NCBI RefSeq assembly: GCF_900105865.1
Contig: NZ_LT629804.1
Location: forward strand, 992,001 to 1,056,000
DNA length: 64,000 nt
Origin: Arcanobacterium phocae
GTDB taxonomy: Bacteria; Actinomycetota; Actinomycetes; Actinomycetales; Actinomycetaceae
Direction: 5' to 3'
Part shown: positions 1-9,309 of the stretch, one piece after another
Layout of the letters: every line of letters begins with the position of its first letter
Position numbering within the stretch: position 1 is the first letter of the stretch
Program-made: the position numbers and the translations under genes
Notes under the pieces: model-generated
Database searches by the model: none
What the model was told of the DNA's origin: nothing
The model's input: the letters and a program-made list of their open reading frames with translations, nothing else

Positions 1-354
1 CTGTTTGGTTTGACAGCTGAGTTGAACCAGGAAGTCGAAGGCCTCGAGTTGAAGGAAGCTCCTGTTGTTGAACAGCAGTCTTCTGATTTGCAACGACCAA
101 TTACCATTCTTAACCTACCGGCACGTTCGCAGAATTGCTTGCAGCGTGAAGGTATCCATACAATCGGTGAGCTGGTGCTTCGTTCTGAGGCTGACCTGCT
201 TGATATTCGTAACTTTGGTGCGAAGTCGATTGAAGACGTTAAGGATGAGCTGGCAAAGCTTGACTTGCGTCTAAAGGATTCACCGGCTGGTTTCATGTCC
301 GGCTTCGGTGATGAAACGTACGGAATGCACTTCAGTGACGAAACGCAGGCCTGA
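1..354 (+). CDS. rpoA: RNA polymerase alpha subunit, C-terminal part (5' end outside window)
   Basis: The reading frame is open from the first base, so the gene begins upstream; 117 codons and the stop are visible. The encoded part is the alpha C-terminal domain, which contacts UP elements and activators. The helix-hairpin-helix stretch is recognisable around [19 protein letters not shown] and [17 protein letters not shown]. It is followed by a short acidic tail. rplQ starts 35 bases downstream, the usual rpoA-rplQ order of the ribosomal protein cluster. The identification rests on this conserved C-terminal domain and the neighbour. Confidence 0.97.
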   Translation: MFGLTAELNQEVEGLELKEAPVVEQQSSDLQRPITILNLPARSQNCLQREGIHTIGELVLRSEADLLDIRNFGAKSIEDVKDELAKLDLRLKDSPAGFMSGFGDETYGMHFSDETQA

Positions 355-389
355 AGGTCAGCGGAACAAGATAATTTTTAGGAGAAATC

Positions 390-857
390 ATGCCACGTCC
401 CGCTAAGGGTCCACGCTTGGGTGGTAGCCCAGCGCACGAGCGTCTCATCATTGCAAACCTCTGCAAGTCGCTCATTCACAATGAATCGGTCGTAACAACC
501 GAGGCTAAGGCCAAGCGTGTTCGTCCACATATCGAAAAGCTCATCACCAAGGCTAAGAAGGGCGATACTCACAATCGTCGTCTTGCACTGAAGGTTTTGG
601 GCTCGCGCGAAACTGCATACATTCTTTTTGAAGAGCTTGCACCAAAGTTCGCGAACCGTGAGGGTGGATACACTCGCATTGTTAAGCTTCCAAACCGCAA
701 GGGTGACAACGCCCCAATGGCCGAAATCTCGCTCGTTCTCGAGCCAGTTTCACCAAAGCAGGCTGTTGTTAAGGAAGCTGAGAAGGCTGCTGAAAAGGCT
801 GCTGACGAAGCCCCAGTTGCTGAAGCTGAAGAAGTCGAAGCTGCTGAAGAAAAGTGA
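390..857 (+). CDS. rplQ: 50S ribosomal protein L17
   Basis: Component of the large ribosomal subunit. The start [20 protein letters not shown] is typical of actinobacterial L17 and is preceded by AGGAG at 381-385. The L17 core occupies about residues 1-118. Residues from about 122 to 155 form an acidic, alanine/glutamate/lysine-rich tail of low complexity, a common actinobacterial extension. The gene is co-transcribed with rpoA and closes this operon, because a strong hairpin follows at 916-957. Confidence 0.98.
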   Translation: MPRPAKGPRLGGSPAHERLIIANLCKSLIHNESVVTTEAKAKRVRPHIEKLITKAKKGDTHNRRLALKVLGSRETAYILFEELAPKFANREGGYTRIVKLPNRKGDNAPMAEISLVLEPVSPKQAVVKEAEKAAEKAADEAPVAEAEEVEAAEEK

Positions 858-915
858 TGACGTTGTTCTGGCTTTTGGGCTCGTGCTCAAAGTCGGAATA
901 GCAGATTAACTGCTT

Positions 916-957
916 ATAGGTTGTGGCGGATTGAGTAATCAATCCGCCACAACCTAT
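916..957 (+). terminator. Hairpin terminator after rplQ
   Basis: An 18-bp perfect inverted repeat (arms 916-933 and 940-957) with a 6-base loop follows rplQ and is trailed by a T-rich stretch. It lies between the converging rplQ and ROK kinase genes and may serve both strands. Confidence 0.85.
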
Positions 958-1024
958 TATTTAGTTTTAGTGGCTGTGAAAGTTTAGGGAGTATAGCGAG
1001 GTAGTTACTAGCGTTGTTACGCTA

Positions 1025-1846
1025 TTAGTCGCAAGCGCCGCGCGTGATATGCGGGACGTATTGCCAGGTTGCGCTACCGCCTCGTGCGCCTGCTTCATAA
1101 TCTAAGAAAGTAGCCCCACGCTCGCTAAGAGATGCCCGCACCTGGTCAGTAAGTTTGAGCGCATTACCGCCACCGATGTAAAGCGTATCCCACCGGTACA
1201 TAGGCCACAGAGCGTCAATTACTTGGCTGATGTGGTGTGACCATTGCGCTGAGTCGGTGTCTGGAAGGTTGATAGCGCCGACGACGTCGTCGAACGTTCC
1301 TCCAATCGGGCTTGGGGCGTGAGACACTTCTATGTGTTCCGTAAGTCTGCCATTAACAGCAAAGGCAATGCCTAAACCAGTACCTAAGGTAAGAATAAGC
1401 TCGCTACCATGTCCCTGAATTGTTGCTGCGGCCGCAACTATGGCGTCGTTGACAACGAGCGTAGGTAGATGGCAGGCGTTCTCAACAAGTTTCTGGATAT
1501 CAGCGTTTTTCCACGCCTCTTGCAATTGTGGATCCACGTTCCCGCCCGGCCCAGCAGGACGAATGTAATGCGGGGTATGGATGACGATGCCGTCGCGCAC
1601 GATTCCGGGCATGCCGATAGTAACTCGCTGGCATGTGACGGCATGGCGCTGTGCATGCTCAATCACGGTTTCTATCATCAATTGCGGGGTGAACGGGTAG
1701 TCGACAACATCAACAAAATATGTGCCGAGATGGTTGCCCTGGCGATCTAATACGGCAGATTTAACTCGTGAGCCACCAAAATCTAGACTCAGCGTGTCAA
1801 ATCCCGAGTTGGGATCATGGGGCTGAATATGGGATCCTGCAGTCAT
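1025..1846 (-). CDS. ROK-family sugar kinase, polyphosphate-glucokinase-like
   Basis: A 273-residue protein of the ROK/actin-like ATPase fold. The N-terminal phosphate-binding strand LDFGGSRVKSAVLD (from about residue 19), the IGMPGIV segment and the adenosine-binding LTLGTGLGIAF are visible, an arrangement typical of the polyphosphate glucokinase branch. The usual ExGH zinc/sugar-binding motif reads EVSH and the catalytic region reads VVNDAIVAAAA, so sugar specificity is uncertain. A start 12 codons upstream is possible, but the ATG at 1846 sits 7 bases after a TAGCGT hexamer, suggesting a leaderless transcript. It interrupts the usual rplQ-truA order on the opposite strand. Its start codon overlaps that of truA by two bases. 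Confidence 0.75.
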   Translation of the reverse strand: MTAGSHIQPHDPNSGFDTLSLDFGGSRVKSAVLDRQGNHLGTYFVDVVDYPFTPQLMIETVIEHAQRHAVTCQRVTIGMPGIVRDGIVIHTPHYIRPAGPGGNVDPQLQEAWKNADIQKLVENACHLPTLVVNDAIVAAAATIQGHGSELILTLGTGLGIAFAVNGRLTEHIEVSHAPSPIGGTFDDVVGAINLPDTDSAQWSHHISQVIDALWPMYRWDTLYIGGGNALKLTDQVRASLSERGATFLDYEAGARGGSATWQYVPHITRGACD

Positions 1847-2726
1847 GACTTCGACGCTATCGCAAAATGCGCGCTTACGCATAGATCTAAGCTACGACGG
1901 TAACCACTTTCACGGTTGGGCGGCACAACCAGGCCTAAGAACAGTACAAAACGAGCTGGAACAGGTCTTGTCGGTGATTTTTAGGCATCCGGTGATGGTA
2001 ACAGTGGCCGGGCGTACAGACGCAGGGGTGCATGCCCGTCATCAGGTGGTTCACTGTGATGTTTCCCGAGCAGCTTGGGACACCCTTCCAGGGCGCTCCT
2101 CGCGGACCGCAGCAGAGTCATTAGTTATGCGTGCTAACTCGATGCTTTCACGTGCCGCTGCGTCCGTATTGCCATGGGCGCCACGCGGATATAGTGACGT
2201 CGTTATTCATAAGGCTGCCGAGGTGCCACCGGAATTTGATGCCCGGTTCTCGGCTCTGTGGCGTGAGTATTCGTACCGAATCGCAGATGGAGTTGCCGCG
2301 TGGGATCCACAACGCCGGGATGTTTTGTGGCTGACGGATCGGTTAGACATTGCGGCGATGAATCGGGCTGCAGTGGGGTTGCTTGGGGAACATGACTTTT
2401 TGTCATTCTGTAAGCCACGTGAAGGAGCTTCAACGGTGCGCACGTTGTTCGAGTTGGATTTCGAACGCCATGGCGATTTAGTTGTGGGGCGGGCGCGTGC
2501 TGATGCGTTTTGTCATTCGCAGGTGCGCACGTTGATGGGGACGCTGATTGAGGTTGGGCGGGGTGCTCGCGAAGAGCGTTGGCCACAAGTGCGGTTGGAG
2601 GAGCGGTCTCGGGATGGCAACGTGATCGTTGCACCGCCACACCCGTTAACGCTGGAATCTGTGGGATATCCAGTGCCTAGCGAGTATGGTCGCCAAGCTT
2701 CTTTGGCGCGCCGTTTTCGGGGATGA
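1845..2726 (+). CDS. truA: tRNA pseudouridine(38-40) synthase TruA
   Basis: Converts U38-U40 of the tRNA anticodon stem-loop to pseudouridine. The protein has 293 residues, within the family range. It shows the LSYDGNHFHGWAAQPGLRTVQ opening, the catalytic aspartate in the AGRTDAGVHARHQVVH motif (about residue 60), and the C-terminal FCHSQVRTLMGTLIEVGRG block. The ATG at 1845 overlaps the divergent ROK kinase start by two bases, so its promoter must lie within that gene. An insert at about residues 85-115 (SSRTAAESLVMRANSMLSRA) is longer than in minimal homologues and resembles those of other Actinomycetales. Confidence 0.95.
   Translation: MTSTLSQNARLRIDLSYDGNHFHGWAAQPGLRTVQNELEQVLSVIFRHPVMVTVAGRTDAGVHARHQVVHCDVSRAAWDTLPGRSSRTAAESLVMRANSMLSRAAASVLPWAPRGYSDVVIHKAAEVPPEFDARFSALWREYSYRIADGVAAWDPQRRDVLWLTDRLDIAAMNRAAVGLLGEHDFLSFCKPREGASTVRTLFELDFERHGDLVVGRARADAFCHSQVRTLMGTLIEVGRGAREERWPQVRLEERSRDGNVIVAPPHPLTLESVGYPVPSEYGRQASLARRFRG
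1854..1859 (-). promoter_or_regulatory. Possible -10 box for leaderless ROK kinase transcript
   Basis: On the minus strand TAGCGT is followed by 7 bases and then the ATG at 1846, the TAnnnT-N7-start spacing seen in front of several other genes here. It lies inside truA, because the two start codons overlap. No convincing -35 was found. Confidence 0.4.
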
Positions 2727-2793
2727 ATGTCGACGACGGTGTGTGGCTGGACAAACTGTTGAGATGAATCGCACCACAGCACGAGCGTTTCCT

Positions 2794-2822
2794 TTGACCG
2801 GAGTAGAAAATCACAGTAGAGT
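2794..2822 (+). promoter_or_regulatory. Putative promoter of rplM-rpsI
   Basis: TTGACC at 2794-2799, a 17-base spacer and TAGAGT at 2817-2822. This gives a leader of about 155 bases before rplM. Nothing coding is visible in 2727-2986. Confidence 0.5.
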
Positions 2823-2986
2823 TTCTTAATGCTGTGCATGTTGTATGAAGATGCAATCCCACTCGTCTCATAACAGTGCCAGCAACGTTAACTTGACCAT
2901 TGGATAGGTTAGCTACTTTTCGGCATAAGCCATTGCCCAAGTAGTTAATAGAGCTATCCGCGATTAAAGAAACGAAGGCTACGCAA

Positions 2987-3430
2987 GTGCGCACGTATTC
3001 ACCGAAGCCCGGAGACGTCGAGAAGAAGTGGTATGTCATTGACGCCACCGACGTCGTCCTTGGCCGTCTGGCATCTCAAGTTGCCATCCTGCTCCGTGGG
3101 AAGCACAAGCCCAACTTCGCTCCACATGCTGACACCGGCGATTTCGTCGTGATCATCAACGCTGAGAAGGTCGCTCTGACCGGTTCGAAGCGCGAGCAGA
3201 AGATTGCTTACCGTCACTCAGGTCAGCCGGGTGGCTTGACCGCTACGTCCTATACCGAACTCTTGGCTGAAAACCCAGAGAAGGCTGTCATGAAGGCTGT
3301 TGCCGGCATGTTGCCAAAGAACACATTGGGACGTCAGCAGCTTTCCAAGCTCAAGGTATACCGTGGGGCAGAGCACCCACATGCTGCTCAGCAGCCGGAA
3401 GCCTTTGAGCTTACGCAGGTTGCACAGTAA
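2987..3430 (+). CDS. rplM: 50S ribosomal protein L13
   Basis: An early-assembling protein of the large subunit. The 147-residue product opens with the canonical actinobacterial sequence [20 protein letters not shown] and contains [20 protein letters not shown] and [11 protein letters not shown]. The start is GTG at 2987, preceded by GAAGG at 2974-2978. It forms an operon with rpsI, which begins 30 bases after its stop, the conserved L13-S9 pairing. The long untranslated leader could host autoregulation, but I see no recognisable ribosomal-protein leader motif. Confidence 0.97.
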   Translation: MRTYSPKPGDVEKKWYVIDATDVVLGRLASQVAILLRGKHKPNFAPHADTGDFVVIINAEKVALTGSKREQKIAYRHSGQPGGLTATSYTELLAENPEKAVMKAVAGMLPKNTLGRQQLSKLKVYRGAEHPHAAQQPEAFELTQVAQ

Positions 3431-3460
3431 CCCCTGTCCGGAAAAAATTTAAGGAGAACC

Positions 3461-3946
3461 GTGGCTGAGACCACTGAAACCGTAGAACTTGAGGAAACCC
3501 CGAGTTCATACACCTCTGAGACCGAGGCTCCCAAGACCGGCCAGGGTGCATCCCTGACCGCACCAGGCGCAGGCCTGGGTCGTCGTAAGGAAGCAGTTGC
3601 TCGTGTCCGTCTCGTCCCAGGTACCGGCACGTGGAAGATCAACGGCCGTACTCTAGAGGACTACTTCCCAAACAAGTTGCATCAGCAGCTTGTCAATTCA
3701 CCATTCGTTCTACTTGATATCGAAGGTCGCTTCGATGTTATCGCCCGCATCAACGGTGGCGGAACCTCCGGGCAAGCCGGTGCGCTTCGTCTCGGTGTTG
3801 CCCGCGCATTGAACGAAATCGATCGTGATGCTAACCGTCCAGCTTTGAAGAAGGCTGGCTTCCTAGCCCGTGATGCTCGTGCAGTCGAGCGTAAGAAGGC
3901 TGGTTTGAAGAAGGCACGTAAGGCTTCGCAGTTCTCCAAGCGCTGA
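3461..3946 (+). CDS. rpsI: 30S ribosomal protein S9
   Basis: Small-subunit protein whose C-terminal tail reaches the P-site tRNA. The first ~40 residues form an acidic, low-complexity extension common in actinobacterial S9. The S9 core follows from [19 protein letters not shown], and the protein ends with the diagnostic basic tail KASQFSKR. The GTG start at 3461 has AAGGAG at 3451-3456. The gene is second in the rplM operon and is followed by a hairpin terminator. Confidence 0.97.
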   Translation: MAETTETVELEETPSSYTSETEAPKTGQGASLTAPGAGLGRRKEAVARVRLVPGTGTWKINGRTLEDYFPNKLHQQLVNSPFVLLDIEGRFDVIARINGGGTSGQAGALRLGVARALNEIDRDANRPALKKAGFLARDARAVERKKAGLKKARKASQFSKR

Positions 3947-3967
3947 TTCGTTCAGTATTGGAAAACC

Positions 3968-4003
3968 AGTATGGTCCTGCCACGTTTGTGGTGGGGCCAT
4001 ACT
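3968..4003 (+). terminator. Hairpin after rpsI
   Basis: A 16-bp stem with three G-U pairs and a GTTT loop (arms 3968-3983 and 3988-4003), 22 bases after the rpsI stop. No long T-tract follows, so strength is uncertain. Confidence 0.65.
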
Positions 4004-4141
4004 TGTATGTTGTCGCAATTTTCAGTAGTACAAGTTCTTTGTGTGATGTGACATGGCAGAAATACACTGGCTGATATCTCCCGTGTACTGAGGGCAATGT
4101 ACTAGGCTTAAATAGTTGTCAGTGCAATTAGAGGAGAGATG

Positions 4142-5473
4142 ATGGCACGTCTATTTGGAACCGACGGTGTTCGCGGGTTAGCTAATCGAGAGATCACCGC
4201 GCCGTTCGCGCTTCAACTTGGTGAGGCTGCGGCACGGGTGTTAGCACAAAATGTTTCGGGTCATCGGCCAAAAGCGATTGTGGGTCGCGATACGCGCCAG
4301 TCATCGGGAATGCTGAGCCACGCAGTGGCGGCTGGACTATCGTCCGCGGGCGTCGACGTCGAACACGTTCGTGAGATTCCGACTCCTGGTATCGCCTATT
4401 TGACTGCCGCTCGTGATTACGATTTGGGCGTCATGATTTCTGCTTCGCACAATGCGATGCCAGATAACGGTATTAAGTTTATTTCGGGCGATGGGTTCAA
4501 ACTTGATGATGCTATCGAGGATGAAATCGAAGCTGTGCTCGGCCAGGAATGGGATCGTCCGATTGGCGCTGGCGTTGGTTATATGCGCGAGAATGCGATT
4601 GTTTCGGATCAGGTTTATATTGATCATTTGGTTCGTTGCGGTGCGGACCTATCTGGTTTGCGGATAATCTTAGACTGTGCAAACGGTGCGGCGTCGAATG
4701 TTGCGCCAGCGGCGTTGCAAGAATTGGGTGCGGACGTTTCGGTTATTAACGCCTCTCCAGATGGTAAGAATATCAACCGTAACGCGGGATCGACTCACCC
4801 GGAGCAGCTCCAAGCAATGGTTGTGGCTTCGGAAGCTGATTTCGGTTTTGCCTTCGACGGCGATGCGGATCGCTGTCTAGCGGTTAATGCGCAAGGAAAG
4901 ATCGTCGACGGCGATCATATTATGGGTCTGCTTGCGGTTTCATTAAAGGCGCAGGGGCTACTGGCCGGTAACACGCTTGTTGCTACGGTTATGTCTAATC
5001 TGGGTTTGACCTTGGCGATGCGCGAAGCCGATATTAATTTGGTGGCAACCAAGGTGGGCGATCGCTACGTGCTTGAAGAGATGCTTGCCCACGGATACAT
5101 GCTTGGTGGCGAACAATCAGGTCACGTCATTAACTTGCATCATGCGACTACTGGTGACGGCACGCTAACGGCTATCTTGGTTGCTTCGGAGATGGCTCGC
5201 CGTGGTGGAACTCTGGCTGACGCAGTTTCGTTCATTACTCGGTTGCCGCAGACTCTTATCAATGTGCCGAATGTTGATAAGACGCGTACCTCCGAAGTGA
5301 TGGATGTGGTAGCAGTGGCAGAGAAGGAGCTCGGCGATACCGGACGGGTATTGTTGCGTGCTTCTGGAACAGAGCCGCTTGTGCGTGTGATGGTTGAAGC
5401 ACCAACTCAGGAACAAGCTGATTCGGTTGCACAGCGTCTTGCTGACGTTGTTGCGCAGCGTCTGGCATTGTAA
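4142..5473 (+). CDS. glmM: Phosphoglucosamine mutase
   Basis: Interconverts glucosamine-6-phosphate and glucosamine-1-phosphate on the way to UDP-GlcNAc and peptidoglycan. The 443-residue protein has the opening MARLFGTDGVRGLAN, the phosphoserine loop ISASHNAMPDNGIKF (catalytic Ser about residue 101), the metal loop FDGDADRC, the sugar loop GGEQSGHVI and the C-terminal phosphate loop RASGTEPLVRVM. Two ATGs are adjacent; the second (4142) is preferred because it leaves 5 bases after GAGGAG at 4131-4136 and matches the family start. glmS, which supplies its substrate, lies 1.1 kb downstream. Confidence 0.97.
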   Translation: MARLFGTDGVRGLANREITAPFALQLGEAAARVLAQNVSGHRPKAIVGRDTRQSSGMLSHAVAAGLSSAGVDVEHVREIPTPGIAYLTAARDYDLGVMISASHNAMPDNGIKFISGDGFKLDDAIEDEIEAVLGQEWDRPIGAGVGYMRENAIVSDQVYIDHLVRCGADLSGLRIILDCANGAASNVAPAALQELGADVSVINASPDGKNINRNAGSTHPEQLQAMVVASEADFGFAFDGDADRCLAVNAQGKIVDGDHIMGLLAVSLKAQGLLAGNTLVATVMSNLGLTLAMREADINLVATKVGDRYVLEEMLAHGYMLGGEQSGHVINLHHATTGDGTLTAILVASEMARRGGTLADAVSFITRLPQTLINVPNVDKTRTSEVMDVVAVAEKELGDTGRVLLRASGTEPLVRVMVEAPTQEQADSVAQRLADVVAQRLAL

Positions 5474-5488
5474 AAGCGTGAAAACGAT

Positions 5489-5517
5489 GTGGGCCAGTAC
5501 TCGCTGTACTGGCCCAC
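5489..5517. terminator. Bidirectional terminator between glmM and coaA
   Basis: A perfect 12-bp stem (arms 5489-5500 and 5506-5517) with a TCGCT loop lies between the converging glmM and coaA genes. Confidence 0.8.
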
Positions 5518-5554
5518 TTGCTTATTACGATTCACGATTTTATCGCGGTTCACG

Positions 5555-6496
5555 TTAGAGTTTTCGAATCTGTATCTGTTCTATCGCATGGTCTGGTCCT
5601 TTTGTCAGAATGACCGTGGCGCGGTTCTTGGTGGGGGCAATATTGTGCCGGAGGTTAGGTAAGTTGATAGCTCCCCAGATTTGCCGGGCAGTTTCGCGAG
5701 CCTGCGTATCGGTCATGCTGGCATAGTTACGGAAGTAGGAGGCTTCGTTGGTGAATGCGGTTGATCGCAGTGACAAGAATCGGTCGATGTACCAGCGTTC
5801 GAGAGCTTCTTCCGGGGCATCAACGTATATGGTGAAGTCGAAGAAGTCGGAGACGGCTGAGAACTCGTGTGCAGCTATGCCTGAGGCGGGTTGGAGAACA
5901 TTGAGGCCTTCAACGATAAGAATGTCTGGCTGATCGACGACGATACGCTCACCTGGGACGATATCGTAGGTAACATGGTCATACACGGGGGCGCTAACAT
6001 TGCGCCGGCCAGATTTAACAGCAGCTAAAAATTCTAGCAGGGCCCGCCGGTCGTACGACTCTGGAAAACCTTTTCGGGTCAGGATACGCCGTTCATCTAG
6101 CACCGCGTTCGGGAGCAAAAAACCGTCAGTGGTTACAAGGTTAACTTTTGGGGTCTCGGGCGAACGACTGAGCAACTCGCGAAGTAGCCGCGCGACGGTC
6201 GATTTTCCAGCAGAAACAGATCCAGCGATTCCCACGATCCACGGAACACGCAAATCTTCGAAGCCTAAGAAGTTTTTCGATTCATGAAAAAGTCGTCCAG
6301 TATTACGCGCGTACATGTGCATGAGTGCTGTTAACGGACGGTAGATAGCATCGACTTCGTCAACCGTAATCGGATCACCTAATGCCGCGAGTTGGGCTAG
6401 GTCGCGTTGTGTTAATGGTAACTCGACGCTCTGGGCAAGTTTCGCCCAATCATGGCGATTAAATGTGACGAACGCGGAAAAATCGGTGTTGTGCAT
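5555..6496 (-). CDS. coaA: Type I pantothenate kinase
   Basis: Phosphorylates pantothenate in the first step of coenzyme A synthesis. The 313-residue protein matches bacterial type I kinases. It has the Walker A motif GIAGSVSAGKSTVARLL, followed by VTTDGFLLPNAVLDERRI, RKGFPESYDRRALLEFL and IVEGLNVLQ. The ATG at 6496 gives a family-like start (MHNTDFSAFVTFNRHDW); TTG/GTG codons 11-12 positions upstream are alternatives, and no clear ribosome-binding site marks either. It is divergent from glmS, with about 100 bases between the two starts. Confidence 0.95.
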   Translation of the reverse strand: MHNTDFSAFVTFNRHDWAKLAQSVELPLTQRDLAQLAALGDPITVDEVDAIYRPLTALMHMYARNTGRLFHESKNFLGFEDLRVPWIVGIAGSVSAGKSTVARLLRELLSRSPETPKVNLVTTDGFLLPNAVLDERRILTRKGFPESYDRRALLEFLAAVKSGRRNVSAPVYDHVTYDIVPGERIVVDQPDILIVEGLNVLQPASGIAAHEFSAVSDFFDFTIYVDAPEEALERWYIDRFLSLRSTAFTNEASYFRNYASMTDTQARETARQIWGAINLPNLRHNIAPTKNRATVILTKGPDHAIEQIQIRKL

Positions 6497-6599
6497 GGTT
6501 AAATTGTGGCAATAATAGGCCGATAACACCAACTTGACGCCAAGTTGTCTGACAGGTTGAGTGACTTTAGGGGGACATCACCTTGTATTGTTAATCAAC

Positions 6600-8456
6600 A
6601 TGTGTGGAATTGTTGGATATATTGGTGCCCATGCGTCATTCGCGTCGCAAGAAGTTGTCCTTAATGGTCTAGAGCGGTTGGAATATCGCGGATATGATTC
6701 GGCTGGTATTGCGGTCCCGTCGTCGGATCGCATCGCCGTGCGCAAACGTGCCGGTCGTGTAGCCCAGCTCCGAGCCGAATTAGCAGAGCGTCCGTTAGAG
6801 CCGGGAACAGCGGCAATCGGGCACACCCGGTGGGCGACCCATGGCGTGCCCTCAGACCGTAACTCTCATCCGCACGTATCAGCTGATAGCCAGGTTGCGA
6901 TAGTTCACAACGGGATTATCGAAAATGCGCCGCAGCTGCGTGAAGAACTGCACGCTGCCGGTATCGAATTTCGTTCCGACACCGATTCGGAGACTATTGC
7001 GCACTTGCTAGGTCAAGCAGTAAGCCGGCACGGTGATTTAACCCGCGCGATGCGTGAGGTCGTCGCTCGACTAGAAGGATCGTTCGCCGTCGTAGCAACG
7101 TATGCTGGACAGCCGGACCGGTTGGTTGGTGCGCGCCGTAATTCGCCTCTCGTTGTTGGTTTAGGGCAGGACGAAAACTTTTTTGGATCCGACGTCGTTG
7201 CTTTCGTCGGTCATACGCGCCGTGCGTTAGCCGTGGGGCAGGACCAGATCGTGACGCTCACTGCGCACAGCGCTGAGATCACCGATTTTGCGGGCGCTCC
7301 AGTAGCGGCGGACAGTTTCGAGGTTGATTGGAACCTTGACATGGCACTACATGACGGATACCCCACGTTTATGGACAAGGAGATTCACGAACAGCCAGCT
7401 GCCGTTGCGGAAACACTTCGTGGACGTACGACTCCTAATGGAAATTTACAGCTCGATGAGTTGCGGATTGAAGAATATGAGCTTCGCGCAATCGATAAAA
7501 TTATTGTGGTTGCGTGCGGTACAGCGGCTTACGCCGGACATGTAGCAAAATATGCGATCGAGCATTGGTGCCGTATCCCGGTCGAAGTTGAGCTAGCCCA
7601 CGAGTTCCGCTATCGAGACCCGATCGTCACGTCAAAGACGTTGATTGTGGCTATCTCACAGTCAGGCGAAACGATGGATACCTTGATGGCTATCCGCCAT
7701 GCGTCGGAGCAGGGTGCTCGTGTCCTGTCGATCGTTAATACCTATGGCTCGACGATTGCCCGTGAATCTGACGCCGTGCTTTACACCCATGCCGGTCCGG
7801 AAATCGCCGTCGCCTCAACGAAGGCCTTCACCGCGCAGATTACGGCAGCATATTTGCTGGGACTGTATTTGGCTCAGCTACGTGGAAACAAATTTACCGA
7901 TGAGGTAGCTGGCTATCTAGCTGAGTTGGCGTTGATGCCACAGCGAATGGAATTTGTGTTGGCGCAAGAAGATAAGATCCGGCAATTGGCCCGTACCATG
8001 GCCGACGTCGAATCGGTTTTGTTCCTAGGACGGCACGTTGGCTTCCCGATTGCGCTTGAAGGCGCGTTGAAGCTCAAAGAGTTGGCGTATATTCACGCCG
8101 AAGGTTTTGCTGCTGGGGAGCTTAAGCACGGGCCGATCGCTCTGGTTGAGGAAGACTTGCCGGTTTTTGTTATTGCGCCGACGCCGCGTCGTCCATTGCT
8201 GCACTCGAAAGTTATTTCGAATCTGCATGAGGTTATCGCCCGGGGCGCCCGAACGATTGTGATCGCCGAAGAAAACGATACTGCAGTTGACGATCATGCC
8301 CTCGCGGTTATCAGAGTTCCGCATTCGACGCCAACGTTGATGATGCCACTAGTAACGATTATCCCGTTGCAAATCTTTGCTTGCGAGCTGGCCACCGTGA
8401 AGGGGCACGACGTCGACAAGCCACGCAACCTCGCTAAGTCAGTAACCGTTGAGTAA
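6600..8456 (+). CDS. glmS: Glutamine--fructose-6-phosphate aminotransferase (isomerising)
   Basis: Makes glucosamine-6-phosphate from fructose-6-phosphate and glutamine, feeding GlmM. The 618-residue product begins MCGIVGYIG, so Cys2 becomes the N-terminal nucleophile after Met removal; this fixes the ATG at 6600. The glutaminase domain (about 1-240) shows GHTRWATHGVPSDRNSHPH and HNGIIEN. Two SIS sugar-isomerase domains follow, with SQSGETMDTL and a C-terminal NLAKSVTVE signature. No glmS ribozyme or ribosome-binding site is visible; TATTGT 8 bases upstream hints at a leaderless transcript. nnrD follows after 10 bases. Confidence 0.97.
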   Translation: MCGIVGYIGAHASFASQEVVLNGLERLEYRGYDSAGIAVPSSDRIAVRKRAGRVAQLRAELAERPLEPGTAAIGHTRWATHGVPSDRNSHPHVSADSQVAIVHNGIIENAPQLREELHAAGIEFRSDTDSETIAHLLGQAVSRHGDLTRAMREVVARLEGSFAVVATYAGQPDRLVGARRNSPLVVGLGQDENFFGSDVVAFVGHTRRALAVGQDQIVTLTAHSAEITDFAGAPVAADSFEVDWNLDMALHDGYPTFMDKEIHEQPAAVAETLRGRTTPNGNLQLDELRIEEYELRAIDKIIVVACGTAAYAGHVAKYAIEHWCRIPVEVELAHEFRYRDPIVTSKTLIVAISQSGETMDTLMAIRHASEQGARVLSIVNTYGSTIARESDAVLYTHAGPEIAVASTKAFTAQITAAYLLGLYLAQLRGNKFTDEVAGYLAELALMPQRMEFVLAQEDKIRQLARTMADVESVLFLGRHVGFPIALEGALKLKELAYIHAEGFAAGELKHGPIALVEEDLPVFVIAPTPRRPLLHSKVISNLHEVIARGARTIVIAEENDTAVDDHALAVIRVPHSTPTLMMPLVTIIPLQIFACELATVKGHDVDKPRNLAKSVTVE

Positions 8457-8466
8457 CATGTGAGTT

Positions 8467-9300
8467 ATGGAAACACACTCGGTAACGGACCGCGATATTC
8501 ACGCTTGGTGGCCGATTCCTGCCCCGGCTGGACATAAATATACCCGTGGCGTTTTAGGCGTGGTTACTGGTTCACGTCAGTATCCTGGATCGGCTTTGCT
8601 GGGTGTAGGCGCGGCCTTGGCATGCGGGCCGGGAATGGTGCGCTATTTGGGCGATAGCCCGCTTGTTGTGCCGCGTTACCCAGAGGTAGTTACGGCGCCA
8701 GGGCAGGTTCAGGCTTGGCTAGCTGGCTCAGGTATGGTTCCGGACTCGAGTGATTTTTCACTGGTCCATCACGCATTGGCATCCGGTTTACCTGTTGTTC
8801 TCGACGCCGGAGCCCTCACGTTGGCTTATCAAGGCCAGGTATCGCCGGTGACAGTTTTGACACCGCATCCAGGGGAGCTGGCGCAGTTGTTGCGCGCTCG
8901 CGGGCCCGACGTGACGCGCACCGTCGTCGAACGTCATCTTGTTGATTATGCGCATCTTGCTGCTCAAGAAACTGGAGCGGTCGTGGCAGCTACGGCTGCT
9001 ATAGATGTGATAGCACAGCCGGATGGGTATGTGTATATTCAAGAAGGTGCGACCCCGTGGCGCGGGACTGCCGGTGCTGGTGATGTCTATGCCGGAATCG
9101 TTGGCGCGCTTTTGGCTTTGTGGGAAGCAACTGGACGTAGCAGTGTGAGTGCGGGTTGGATCGCGGCAGCAGCTGCGCATCTTCACGGGCGTGCCGCAAA
9201 TCTCGCTGCCCGAGCTCACGATGGAGTTGGCTACCCGATTAAGGCGAGTAACATTAGTGATGCGCTAGGTGAAATAATCTGGCAGGTATTGAATTCGTAA
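8467..9300 (+). CDS. nnrD: ADP/ATP-dependent NAD(P)H-hydrate dehydratase
   Basis: Repairs NAD(P)H damaged by hydration. The 277-residue protein is the ribokinase-like dehydratase domain alone, with GVVTGSRQYPGSALLG, LTPHPGELAQLL and the catalytic GTAGAGDVYAGIVGALLA near residue 200. Many actinobacteria fuse this domain to an epimerase (NnrE); no epimerase domain is attached or adjacent here. The gene sits in the glmS-nnrD-alr-tsaE-tsaB series common in actinobacteria. TAACAT lies 7 bases before its ATG and there is no Shine-Dalgarno, so an internal leaderless start is possible. Confidence 0.9.
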   Translation: METHSVTDRDIHAWWPIPAPAGHKYTRGVLGVVTGSRQYPGSALLGVGAALACGPGMVRYLGDSPLVVPRYPEVVTAPGQVQAWLAGSGMVPDSSDFSLVHHALASGLPVVLDAGALTLAYQGQVSPVTVLTPHPGELAQLLRARGPDVTRTVVERHLVDYAHLAAQETGAVVAATAAIDVIAQPDGYVYIQEGATPWRGTAGAGDVYAGIVGALLALWEATGRSSVSAGWIAAAAAHLHGRAANLAARAHDGVGYPIKASNISDALGEIIWQVLNS

Positions 9301-9309
9301 GGTGAAACT

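Noticed and set aside
6540..6600. glmS ribozyme leader
   Set aside because: The upstream gap is too short and lacks the conserved ribozyme elements; glmS here seems to start with little or no leader.
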